NCBI GenBank assembly: GCA_022823865.1
Contig: JAJEHF010000086.1
Span: 1 to 46,366, forward strand
Direction of reading: 5' to 3'
Source of the DNA: Bryobacterales bacterium
GTDB lineage: Bacteria; Acidobacteriota; Terriglobia; Bryobacterales; UBA6623
DNA: 46,366 nt
This document shows, piece by piece, positions 16,806 to 24,617 of the stretch. Within the stretch, counting starts at the first letter, position 1, and each line of letters opens with the position of its first letter. Under the pieces are notes generated by a model that saw nothing but the letters and a program-made list of their open reading frames with translations, had not been told where the DNA came from and searched no databases. The translations under genes were made by a program, and so were the position numbers.

Positions 16806-17687
16806 GTGCATACGCAAATTCGGAAGACCCTGATCGTTTGCGCCGCCCTCGCGTGCGCAGCGCCTGCCGGAGCGGCGCCCAGCGTTCACGGCCACTTCGC
16901 TTTCGCTCCGGCCAGCTACGTCGGCGTTGGCGTGATGGATATCAACGACGAAACCGCGCGCGAGATCGGCCTGGTCGAGGCACACGGCATCGAGATCAGC
17001 AGTGTCGCTGCTGACAGTCCCGCCGAGCGCGCCGGCCTGCGCGAGGGCGACTTCGTCGTGACCTACCGCGGCGAGCGCGTGCACGGCTACCAACACTTCG
17101 CCCGGCTGGTCCGCGAGACTCCGGTCGGCCGCACCGTCGAACTCGGTGTCGTGCGGGACGGTGAACGCACGACGCTGGCAGTGGAGATCGGAGCGCGGGA
17201 GGGGCTGGGCGCGGCGAAGGAGACGATCGAGGCGGTCAAGCAACAGTTGGAGTCGGTCAAGGACAAGCTCGGCTCTGCCCGTCTGCGTCTTGAGGCAGAC
17301 GGACCTCCGTGGCGGTCGGAGTTCACGTGGGACTTCGATGTCCCGCAGGTACACATGATCGCCAAGAACCGGCGTTTGGGCACGGAACTGGAGGGTTTGG
17401 ACGGCCAGCTTGCGGAGTTCTTCGGGGTTGAGCGAGGCGTGCTCGTGCGCCACGTGCAGTCCGGTTCCGCCGCAGAGATGGCCGACCTGCGGGCCGGTGA
17501 CGTGATCGTCTCGGTTGACGGGGAGCCGGTAAATCGCCCGGCGGAAGTAGGCAAGCTGGCGGCAGCTTCCGAGGACCGCTTGGTAGACGTGGAGATCATC
17601 CGCGACCGGAATCGAAAAACGCTTCGCTTCGATGTCGCTTCCGAAGCGGCGCCGCATCCCGCTAACGCGGTTTCGGACCCGAATTAG
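16806..17687 (+). CDS. Secreted double-PDZ protein without protease domain
   Basis: A 293-residue exported protein with two PDZ domains and no protease. A signal peptide covers residues 1-24 (AAPAGAAP). PDZ1 spans roughly 35-130 (YVGVGVMDI, DSPAERAGLREGDFVVTYRGERV) and PDZ2 roughly 190-285 (GVLVRHVQSGSAAEMADLRAGDVIVSVDGEPV), separated by a basic/acidic helical linker (KETIEAVKQQLESVKDKL). GTG 16806 is chosen because GGAGG lies 7 nt upstream; ATG 16800 is too close to it, and GTG 16788 has none. It probably binds C-terminal tails of misfolded envelope proteins or partners of this operon. Its end overlaps recO by 4 bp tail to tail. Confidence 0.88.
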   Translation: MHTQIRKTLIVCAALACAAPAGAAPSVHGHFAFAPASYVGVGVMDINDETAREIGLVEAHGIEISSVAADSPAERAGLREGDFVVTYRGERVHGYQHFARLVRETPVGRTVELGVVRDGERTTLAVEIGAREGLGAAKETIEAVKQQLESVKDKLGSARLRLEADGPPWRSEFTWDFDVPQVHMIAKNRRLGTELEGLDGQLAEFFGVERGVLVRHVQSGSAAEMADLRAGDVIVSVDGEPVNRPAEVGKLAAASEDRLVDVEIIRDRNRKTLRFDVASEAAPHPANAVSDPN

Positions 17688-18490
17688 CCCTGTCCGGCGT
17701 GCGCGTCGCGCCAGAGTTCGCGCAGGGCTTGGACTCCGCGAAGCTGCAGCTCGACTTGGGCTTGTGTGCGCTGTAGCAGGAACCGCTGGAGCGCGAAGCC
17801 CGACGGCTCCTGCCACAGGGAGGCATCCAACTTGTCCAGCCGTTGCTTGAGCATGGCCGCGGCCAGCGCGCGCGCTTCGTACGGGAGCGCCCAGGAGTTG
17901 GAATCCTTGAATTCGGCGCGAAACAGCCCTTCCCGATCAGCCCCGAAATAGGCGGGTTCATCTTCGGCGAAGGCCTGGCTCGATTCAATGCACCGGCCCA
18001 GGGGCGGAAGCCAGCCGCCCAGGCGCGCCGACCAAAGCAGGTAGTACACCAGAGCCCGGTGTGCCCAGGGCTGCACCCTGTCGCTGGAGTCGCCCTTGTC
18101 GATACCCCGGCGGAATTCCTCGACCACCAGCCGCAGCAACCGGAACTGGGCGTCGTTGGGCTCTTGCTCTGGTAGCAGCAGGTCTGAGGTCTCGGCAATC
18201 ACGTCCAACACGATGCTCGTCGGGTACGTCGCTTTCCACAGGTTTGACGGGCCGGCCAGCTCGGCTCTCTGGACCGTGACCAGATCTCGGTTTTCCTTCT
18301 GCAGGTAGTAGACATGGGAGAATGCCAAGCGTTCCAACCCAACGCCGAACTTGTTGTTCTTGGGGCGGCGCACTCCGCTCGCCACGCCGCGGAGCTTGCC
18401 TCGCTCGCGGGTGAAGAAGCTGACGATGAGATCGGCGTCGCGGTACGGGTAATTGCGCAGTATCAATGCCTCGCTCTCTCTGGATGGCAT
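17684..18490 (-). CDS. recO: DNA repair protein RecO, without zinc-finger cysteines
   Basis: A 268-residue RecO, which loads RecA with RecF and RecR during gap repair. The N-terminal OB fold is clear (EALILRNYPYRDADLIVSFFTRERGKLRGVASGVRR) and is followed by the helical C-terminal domain. Many RecO proteins carry four Cys residues in the C-terminal domain; here only one is left in LGRCIESSQAF, while the partner positions read AYFGA and GLFRAE. That is the E. coli-like, zinc-free state. Isolated gene, converging with the PDZ gene. Confidence 0.9.
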   Translation of the reverse strand: MPSRESEALILRNYPYRDADLIVSFFTRERGKLRGVASGVRRPKNNKFGVGLERLAFSHVYYLQKENRDLVTVQRAELAGPSNLWKATYPTSIVLDVIAETSDLLLPEQEPNDAQFRLLRLVVEEFRRGIDKGDSSDRVQPWAHRALVYYLLWSARLGGWLPPLGRCIESSQAFAEDEPAYFGADREGLFRAEFKDSNSWALPYEARALAAAMLKQRLDKLDASLWQEPSGFALQRFLLQRTQAQVELQLRGVQALRELWRDAHAGQG

Positions 18491-18565
18491 GAACTACGAG
18501 ATCTGCTGCCGAGGCACGGTGGAACGCGCCGGTGCCGCCCGGCATCGCCCGGCCGGGTGCGCTGC

Positions 18566-18571
18566 TAGAAT
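18566..18571 (+). promoter_or_regulatory. Candidate -10 box of the sulfatase
   Basis: TAGAAT ends 9 nt before the sulfatase ATG with no Shine-Dalgarno between them, another instance of the leaderless-type spacing. Confidence 0.45.
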
Positions 18572-18580
18572 ACCTGCGTC

Positions 18581-19978
18581 ATGATAACGCACCCCTCTCG
18601 CAGGGACCTGCTGCGGGCCCTGACCGTGGCGGGCGCTTCCGCGGCCGGCGCGCAACAGCCGCGCAAGCCCAACGTGCTGTTCGTGTTCAGCGACCAGCAC
18701 CGGGCCTGCACCATGCCGGGCGAGACTTACAACGATGCCGAGACTCCCGCTCTGGCCCGTCTGGCATCGCAGGGCACGACGTTTACCCATTGCGTGTCCA
18801 ACTATCCCGTTTGCTCGCCCTACAGGGGCATTCTCATGACCGGACGCTGGCCGTACCAGACCGGCGTCATCGACAACGCGTATCCGCTGCGGAGGTCCGA
18901 ACACAGCCTCGGCGAGGCCTTCCGCGACGCCGGCTACCACACCGGCTATGTCGGGAAGTGGCACTTGGACGCGCGCGGGGCGGAAGGGCACGCGCTCAAG
19001 CCGGAGGGCGAGGCGCGCCACGGGTTTGCGGAGTGGCAGGCATGGTACAACACCAACCCGCACTTCGACCGCTCCCACACGTATGACCAGGCCACGGGCC
19101 GGCAGCAGGTGCCCGCCGGGTACAACGCGACTCTGATGACGGACGACGCCATCAGCTTCATCGAGCGCAACAAGGACCGCCCGTGGATGCTGGTGCTGTC
19201 TCTGAATCCCCCGCATCCGCCCTTCGACGACGCTCCGCCCGAGCTGATGCGCAAGTACCGCGGCGGCGGTCTCGACTTGCGCCCGAACACGGTAGAGACC
19301 GTGACCCGCGGTGTCGGCGGACGCGGGCGCGACGTGCAAGAGGACACCGCGGGCTATTACGCCCACGTCGAAGGCGTGGACATCGAAATCGGACGGCTGA
19401 TGGAATGCTTGGACCGCACCGGCCTGGCTGACAATTCGATCGTGGTCTACACCTCGGACCACGGCGAGATGCTCGGCGCCCACAACCGCACGGGCAAGCG
19501 GCTGCCGCACGAGGAGTCATGCCGCGTGCCGTTCGTGGTGCGCGGCCCGGGGGTGCTGGAGGGCCATCGCAGCAGCGCGCTGCTTGGAGCGATCGACCTA
19601 TATCCGACGCTTTGCGGCATGGCAGGGATCGCGGCGCCCGACGCCTGCGTCGGCCGGGACCTGTCAGCGGTGGCGCGCGGCGGAGCCGTGGACGTACCGG
19701 AGCACCAGTTCCTGATGCACATCTCCAAGTCGCATGCCAGTGCCGGAGTGAACCACACATCCCCGATCTTTCGCGGGATCCGCACCGATCGCTACACGTA
19801 CGCCTGCGGCGAGATCGGGCGCTGGTGCCTCTACGACAATCAAGACGATCCGTACCAGCTGCACAATCTGGCCGATGACGCCGCGAGGGCGGCGCTGATG
19901 AGCGAGCTCGACGGCGAGATATTGGACTACCTCCGAGGGGCGGAAGACCGGTTTCCGTATCGGGTGGCACGCGGCTAG
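18581..19978 (+). CDS. Secreted type I sulfatase
   Basis: A 465-residue sulfatase of the alkaline-phosphatase superfamily. The formylglycine motif C-x-P-x-R is intact as CSPYRGILMTGR, with Cys78 expected to be converted to formylglycine. N-terminal metal ligands are in NVLFVFSDQHRA (residues 31-42), and the C-terminal metal site is SDHGEMLGAH. The N-terminus SRRDLLRALTVAGAS looks like a twin-arginine signal. The substrate could be a sulfated polysaccharide or a small sulfate ester; this cannot be read from the sequence. No sulfatase-maturating enzyme is seen nearby. The -10 box is close to the ATG. Confidence 0.93.
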   Translation: MITHPSRRDLLRALTVAGASAAGAQQPRKPNVLFVFSDQHRACTMPGETYNDAETPALARLASQGTTFTHCVSNYPVCSPYRGILMTGRWPYQTGVIDNAYPLRRSEHSLGEAFRDAGYHTGYVGKWHLDARGAEGHALKPEGEARHGFAEWQAWYNTNPHFDRSHTYDQATGRQQVPAGYNATLMTDDAISFIERNKDRPWMLVLSLNPPHPPFDDAPPELMRKYRGGGLDLRPNTVETVTRGVGGRGRDVQEDTAGYYAHVEGVDIEIGRLMECLDRTGLADNSIVVYTSDHGEMLGAHNRTGKRLPHEESCRVPFVVRGPGVLEGHRSSALLGAIDLYPTLCGMAGIAAPDACVGRDLSAVARGGAVDVPEHQFLMHISKSHASAGVNHTSPIFRGIRTDRYTYACGEIGRWCLYDNQDDPYQLHNLADDAARAALMSELDGEILDYLRGAEDRFPYRVARG

Positions 19979-20130
19979 CGGGCCGCATGGAGCGTCGCGC
20001 CCGCGACGTGCCGGAAGCGGCCCGATACGGACTCCCTCGTCCTGAGCGCATCGACCGCAGGGCGAAACCAGGCCCGGCGGCTCGGTTGGCGGGCTCGATG
20101 CTCCAGCTTGCGCGCCGGAAGCGGCTTGCG

Positions 20131-20148
20131 CCGGCGATCGATCGCCGG
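20131..20148. repeat. Perfect 18-bp palindrome between convergent genes
   Basis: CCGGCGATCGATCGCCGG is a perfect palindrome, able to form a 7-bp stem with a TCGA loop, located 153 bp after the sulfatase and 36 bp downstream of the minus-strand SDR stop codon. TCTTGT follows on the plus strand but no real T-tract. It may act as a weak bidirectional terminator or be a protein-binding site. Confidence 0.45.
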
Positions 20149-20183
20149 TCTTGTAGCAAACAACAGCTCTCGCCGATATGCTG

Positions 20184-20963
20184 CTACACCCTGGTGAGGT
20201 AGTCTTGGCGGCCGCCATCGGCCATCATGAATTGCCCGGTGATGAACCCGCTCGCCGGCGAGCACAGGAATCCCGTCAGGTGCGCGATGTCCTCCGGTTC
20301 CCCGGTCCGTCCGACCAGCGAACGACCGGCGACATTCTGAAGCAGCCGGTCAAGCTCGTCTTGGGACTTGCCCGCCATGACCATGTCGGTCTTCGTGAAT
20401 CCTGGCAGCACGGCGTTCACCGTGATGCCTTTCGGGGACAGCTCGAAGGCCATGCGCTTAGTGAGCGTGAGCACCGCTCCCTTGGTCACCGCGTACAGCG
20501 TGGTGCCTGCCATCGCCGTCCCAATGGCCGCGTTGGAAGCCAGGTTCACGATCCGACCCCAGCCCCGCCCGATCATGTCCGGCGCCACTGCCTCCGAGCA
20601 GTATAGGACTCCCTTGACGTTGGTCCGCCACATGCTGTCGAACTCGTCCTCGCTGTAGGCCAGCAACTCGCCGCTGTGCAGCAATCCGGCGTTATTGACC
20701 AAGATGTCGGGCGCGCCCAGCTCGGCCTGCACCCGTTTCGCCATCGCGCCGACTTCCGAGCGCCTTGAGACATCGGCCTGGACCGTTGTGGCGGACACTC
20801 CGAGGTCGCGCACCGCGGCTGCTGTTGCTTCCGCCTCCGTCGCGCGGCTTCGGTAATTCACCGCCACGCGGGCTCCGCGAGCGGCCAGTTCCAGGCAGAC
20901 CGCACGGCCAATGCCCCGCGACCCGCCGGTAACCAGAGCCGTCTTGCCCTCCAGATCTTGCAT
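20184..20963 (-). CDS. SDR-family NAD(P)H oxidoreductase (FabG-like)
   Basis: A 259-residue classical short-chain dehydrogenase. The cofactor motif TGGSRGIG is at residues 12-19, NNAG at the end of strand beta-4, and the active site comprises Ser in NLASN plus Tyr and Lys in YAVTKGA. The Arg after VNYRSR on strand beta-2 favours NADP. The C-terminal ITGQFMMADGGR is the standard SDR ending. It resembles 3-oxoacyl-ACP reductases, but without fatty-acid genes nearby the substrate is open. No Shine-Dalgarno precedes the ATG at 20963. Confidence 0.9.
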   Translation of the reverse strand: MQDLEGKTALVTGGSRGIGRAVCLELAARGARVAVNYRSRATEAEATAAAVRDLGVSATTVQADVSRRSEVGAMAKRVQAELGAPDILVNNAGLLHSGELLAYSEDEFDSMWRTNVKGVLYCSEAVAPDMIGRGWGRIVNLASNAAIGTAMAGTTLYAVTKGAVLTLTKRMAFELSPKGITVNAVLPGFTKTDMVMAGKSQDELDRLLQNVAGRSLVGRTGEPEDIAHLTGFLCSPASGFITGQFMMADGGRQDYLTRV

Positions 20964-21032
20964 GCGAATCGGCCCGGCCCGAGCCGCGCGAGCAGCGGCT
21001 CTCGAATGCCCAGAGAACGGGCCTACGACCCC

Positions 21033-22478
21033 CTATTCTCCGTAGCCGTCGTCGTCATCGTCGTTGCCATACTGCGAGTATCTCGGCCTGGGGCGATCCC
21101 GTTCGAAGCCCCGGTCCCGGTCGCGGTCGTACGGCCCGCGACCGCGGTTGCCGAACGCTGGGCGGCCCCTGTCCTCGAACGAACGGCCGCGTCCTTCGAA
21201 CGGTCGTGACCCTCGATCCTCGTATTGCCGAGGCGCCCGGTCGAACGCCGGGCGGCCCCTGTCCCCGTACGGCGGGCGCTGCCCGCGGTCGAACTGTGGA
21301 CGGCCCCGATCCTCGTAGGACGGACGGGGGCCGCGGTCGAATGTTGGGCGCGGGCGCATTTGCGTCTTGCGCAGCTTCGCCTCCGACTCGCGCATGCGCC
21401 CCTCGATGGAGTGGTTCTCCTCGGTGAGGGACTGCTGGATCTCTAGCGCAAGCTTGAGCTCGTCGCGCAGCATCGCCACGTGCCGGGTCGAAGCTGCCAG
21501 CTGATCGGCTTCGCTGGCGTCATTCTCGGCCAGGGTCTTGCTCTCAAGATCAATGCAGGGAAGCATCGCCGACACGAACGGGATCACGTCGTGGCCCAGC
21601 CGCCAGCCCCGCAGGCTTTCGCGCGCCGCCATCCAGCGCAGCAGCGAGCCCAGCTTGGCCGCCGTCTCGGGGGTATCCATTCGATGCGGCATGAACAAGT
21701 CGTGGCCGCCTTCCGGATCGGCCCTGTCGTTGAAGCCAGACAGGTACACGCGCATGGCTCCGCGGTAGACCGACAGGCGCTTCCCGAAGCGGTTGGTGAG
21801 CTTCCACGTGTACTCGGCAGGCAGCACGATCACCTTCGCGATGCCCAGCGTGTCCGCCGTGAGCGGCATCGGGTCCAGCAGGGGGCGTACGGGATCCTCG
21901 GCTTCTTCCGGCACCGTCAGCACGAAGGCCGGCGTGCGCCGGTCGGGATCGACCAAGAACTCAGCCAGGTTTGCCGCGTCGTACTCGGACTCGACGACCC
22001 AGGGCTCCTTCTCGATCTTGGCGGCACCCTGTTCCATGGTGCATTCCTTGACGACATGCTCGAGGAACCCTGGCACCCTCGGTTGCACCCGCATCTTCGT
22101 TTCGGTGGACTTCGCCAGCGTGCGCAGGCAGAACTCGGCATCCTCCCCTGGCCGCTCGCGGATTGCGACCTCGGTGGTCCACTCTCTCTCGATGTCACCC
22201 TCTTCGGGCTCAACGAAGCGCAGCGCCCACGTTTCTGAGTCGTCCTCTTTCGCGTGGACGGCCGCAAATGTGCGCCTGTCGGCTTCGTGGTGGAAGGCAT
22301 CGCCGGACCAAGCCTCGTCCGGCAGTTCGGTCTTGGACGCGCTCTCGAGCCACTCCAAGGTGATCTCGCGGGCGGTGTCGGTCTTGTCCAGATGAGCCGC
22401 GATGCGCAGGATCTCGCGTGTCCGAGGCGCCACTCTTGTCCGGCTCTGGTCGTAGGTGGGTTTATCGTGGTGGAGCAT
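21033..22478 (-). CDS. Unrecognised protein with coiled coil and RG-rich repeat tail
   Basis: A 481-residue protein I cannot name. Residues 1-310 look globular and acidic, with a distinctive AKVIVLPAEYTWKLTNRFGKR-type segment followed by LSVYRGAMRVYLSGF around residues 220-250. Residues about 315-370 are predicted coiled coil (HVAMLRDELKLALEIQQSLTEE and onward). Residues 377-481 are a low-complexity tail of repeated units such as DRGRPxFDRGxRP and YEDRGRP, with seven DRG triplets, many aromatic residues and a final acidic run of five Asp. Such RG/aromatic tails often bind RNA or drive condensate formation; that is inference. It has a long leader containing a strong hairpin. No partner gene is adjacent. 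Confidence 0.8.
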   Translation of the reverse strand: MLHHDKPTYDQSRTRVAPRTREILRIAAHLDKTDTAREITLEWLESASKTELPDEAWSGDAFHHEADRRTFAAVHAKEDDSETWALRFVEPEEGDIEREWTTEVAIRERPGEDAEFCLRTLAKSTETKMRVQPRVPGFLEHVVKECTMEQGAAKIEKEPWVVESEYDAANLAEFLVDPDRRTPAFVLTVPEEAEDPVRPLLDPMPLTADTLGIAKVIVLPAEYTWKLTNRFGKRLSVYRGAMRVYLSGFNDRADPEGGHDLFMPHRMDTPETAAKLGSLLRWMAARESLRGWRLGHDVIPFVSAMLPCIDLESKTLAENDASEADQLAASTRHVAMLRDELKLALEIQQSLTEENHSIEGRMRESEAKLRKTQMRPRPTFDRGPRPSYEDRGRPQFDRGQRPPYGDRGRPAFDRAPRQYEDRGSRPFEGRGRSFEDRGRPAFGNRGRGPYDRDRDRGFERDRPRPRYSQYGNDDDDDGYGE

Positions 22479-22986
22479 AGCTTTCTCTTGATTCCAGTAC
22501 TGTGATTTTTGCCCGCCCTAAGGCGGGCGTTCCCGGGATACCGTTCTCGCCGCCACGTCCAAGCGCACCCGGCTGCGCCCGAAGCGACGCTCGTCCGCCA
22601 CTGGCCCTAATCACCTGCTTTGGCGACCTGCGGGAACTGTGCGTCGGCTCACTTCCGAAACTTCCGCATTTCTAGAAGAATAGCTGCGGAAAATATACCA
22701 GATTAGCGTAGCACCTAGCGGGATTTCGTGCTCAGCCACCGAGTGTGGGCAGTCTCGGGCGGCAGCCTCCGGTCGCCCGAGCGGTGGAAGCTGACAGCGT
22801 TTCGGTCACGGCGGAGTGCGCGCAGGCGCCCGCTCACTGCCTTCCCGGGCCCGGCGAGTTCTGCGCTGCCGCACCGAGGCCGGGCCAATTCTGCTAACCT
22901 TCGGTGCAGCCCCCGGCTGACAGCCAGCCGCGGGCTTGACGACGATATCGGGAACGGCTGAAAGCAGGCCGCCAAAAGGAAACCAG
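22479..22986. other. Long intergenic region with hairpins and AT-rich patch
   Basis: A 508-bp gap between the divergent RG-repeat gene and the dicarboxylate symporter. It holds a hairpin at 22511-22528, an AT-rich patch at about 22670-22710 (containing TATATT on the minus strand, a possible -10), and a CGGCTG/CAGCCG inverted repeat (22914-22930) upstream of the symporter. I found no tRNA, no open reading frame with a credible start and no known riboswitch. Confidence 0.5.
22511..22528 (-). promoter_or_regulatory. Hairpin in the leader of the RG-repeat gene
   Basis: On the minus strand GCCCGCC-TTAG-GGCGGGC forms a 7-bp GC stem with a 4-nt loop, followed by an A-tract and then, about 33 nt downstream, the ATG of the RG-repeat gene. 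The A-tract rather than a T-tract rules out a terminator in that direction. It may be a protein-binding or stabilising element in the mRNA leader. Confidence 0.5.
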
Positions 22987-24255
22987 ATGAGCGAAACCAT
23001 CCCAGGGGCCAAGTGGCACCAGCAGCTGCATTGGCGCATCGCCATTGCAATGGCGCTCGGCGTGATCGCGGGCTTGATCGGAGGCGAGCCGTTTGCCGAC
23101 GCAGTCGGCTGGCTCGGAACGCTATTCATCAAGCTGCTCAAGATGATCATCGTGCCCTTGGTGGTGACCTCGATCGTCACCGGCGTTGCATCCGTGGGCG
23201 CCGGGGCTGGGCTGGGGCGTCTGTTTGGCAAGACGATGGGGTACTACATGCTCACCAGCGCCTTTGCGTGCATCGTGGGGCTGGTGATGGTCAACATGAT
23301 CCAGCCCGGCGTGGGCGCGGATCTCGGCGCGGCCGAAACCGAGGAGATGCCGAACCTCACCGTGATTCAGTCACCGGTGGACCTGATTCTCGACATTGTG
23401 CCGGAGAACGTCTTCGCGGCGGCCGCGGAGGCGAAGATGCTGGCGATCATCTTCTTCTCCATCGTTCTGGGCATCACCATCAGCACGCTGCAGCGGACGC
23501 ATCGCGAGCCGCTGCTAGGCTTCTTCGAAGCGGCTTTCGAGACGATGATGCGCCTGACCGGCGGCATCATCCGCTTGGTCGCTCCGATCGGGGTGTTCGC
23601 CCTGATCGCCAAGCTGATGGGCACGACGGGCCTGGGAGCTTTCAAGGCGCTGGGCCTGTATGCCCTGATGCTGGTCGCGGGCCTGACGGTTCACCTGCTG
23701 GTGACGCTGCCGCTGATCTTGCGCTTCTTGGGCGGCATCAACCCGATCAGGCACTTCCGCAACATGGTGCAGCCCATCGTCATGGCCTTTTCCACGAGTT
23801 CTTCTGGCGCGACGCTGCCGGTCACGATCGATGCCGTGGAAAACAAGGTTGGCGCCTCCAACCGCGTCACCTCTTTCGTGCTGCCAATGGGGGCGACGGT
23901 CAACATGGACGGAACCGCTCTCTACGAGTGTGCTGGGGTGATGTTCATCGCACAAGTGCTCGGCGTCCAGCTTGGCATCGAGCAGCAGCTCTTGGTCGTG
24001 TTCACCGCCCTGCTCGCATCCATCGGAGCCGCGGCCGTTCCGTCCGCCGGACTTGTCGTGATCTTCATCGTGCTCGAGGCGGTCAACCTCACCGGGCCTC
24101 AGGTGGAGCTGATCGTCGGAGCGATGCTAGCGGTCGATCGCCCGCTGGACATGTATCGCACGGTCATCAATGTCTTCAGCGACTCGTGCGGCGCGGCGAT
24201 CATCGCCAAGTCAGAGGGCGAGGAGGGCATCGACGAGGAGGTGCCGGCGGCATAG
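22987..24255 (+). CDS. Dicarboxylate/amino acid:cation symporter
   Basis: A 422-residue member of the DAACS family (GltP/DctA/GltPh type), importing glutamate, aspartate or C4-dicarboxylates with sodium or protons. The serine-rich HP1 motif appears as FSTSSSGATLPVTI, the TM7 motif as VNMDGTALYE, and the TM8 substrate-binding stretch as DRPLDMYRTVINVFSDSCGAAIIAK, where the usual NVTGD is NVFSD. The Arg in TM8 that favours acidic amino acids is not evident at its usual place, so the substrate is uncertain. Start 22987 follows AAAGGAA; a longer frame upstream lacks support. Confidence 0.92.
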   Translation: MSETIPGAKWHQQLHWRIAIAMALGVIAGLIGGEPFADAVGWLGTLFIKLLKMIIVPLVVTSIVTGVASVGAGAGLGRLFGKTMGYYMLTSAFACIVGLVMVNMIQPGVGADLGAAETEEMPNLTVIQSPVDLILDIVPENVFAAAAEAKMLAIIFFSIVLGITISTLQRTHREPLLGFFEAAFETMMRLTGGIIRLVAPIGVFALIAKLMGTTGLGAFKALGLYALMLVAGLTVHLLVTLPLILRFLGGINPIRHFRNMVQPIVMAFSTSSSGATLPVTIDAVENKVGASNRVTSFVLPMGATVNMDGTALYECAGVMFIAQVLGVQLGIEQQLLVVFTALLASIGAAAVPSAGLVVIFIVLEAVNLTGPQVELIVGAMLAVDRPLDMYRTVINVFSDSCGAAIIAKSEGEEGIDEEVPAA

Positions 24256-24615
24256 CCTGGCGCTGGGATTGCTTTCCGGCTCGCCGTTGTACATAGCGCG
24301 GCGCGGGAGGCGTTCCTGCGTTGCCTCGCGAACGGACGCTGTTCCGCAGGACTCCGCCGGGCCGCGCCTGCAGCGCGTGCAGGGCGGTGCCCTCTTCGCT
24401 AGGAGGAGCGGCGCGTCGCGATCATGGTGACGCGGCTGATCACGTGGGACGCGCCGGGCCGGCGCGCTTCCTGCGGCGGACATCAGCTCGGTTGAGCCAG
24501 GGACGGCCAGACAAGCCCGCGTTCCGTGTCACAGTGCGGGCGCTGGCGCTGCCCAAGCCATTGGGTATGCTGTTTCTCGGGCCGGCCCGGATCGCGTGGC
24601 GACCGTTCCGGTACC
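24256..24615. other. Intergenic region, no gene seen
   Basis: A 360-bp gap between two transporter genes. I see no tRNA, no operon-like spacing and no terminator with a T-tract. A small inverted repeat CTGCA/TGCAG around a 5-nt loop occurs near 24370-24384. Confidence 0.4.
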
Positions 24616-24617
24616 AT
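24612..24617 (+). promoter_or_regulatory. Candidate -10 box of the NSS transporter
   Basis: TACCAT ends 7 nt before ATG 24625. If it is a real -10, the transcript would be leaderless and translation would begin at 24625 rather than at 24616. Weak match to consensus. Confidence 0.3.

Noticed and set aside
20131..20148. Intrinsic terminator between sulfatase and SDR
   Set aside because: The palindrome is perfect but lacks a T-tract on either strand; kept only as an inverted repeat.
21036..21350. DNA repeats in the RG-tail region as a CRISPR or VNTR array
   Set aside because: The repeats are in frame, imperfect and explained by the repeated amino-acid units of the tail.
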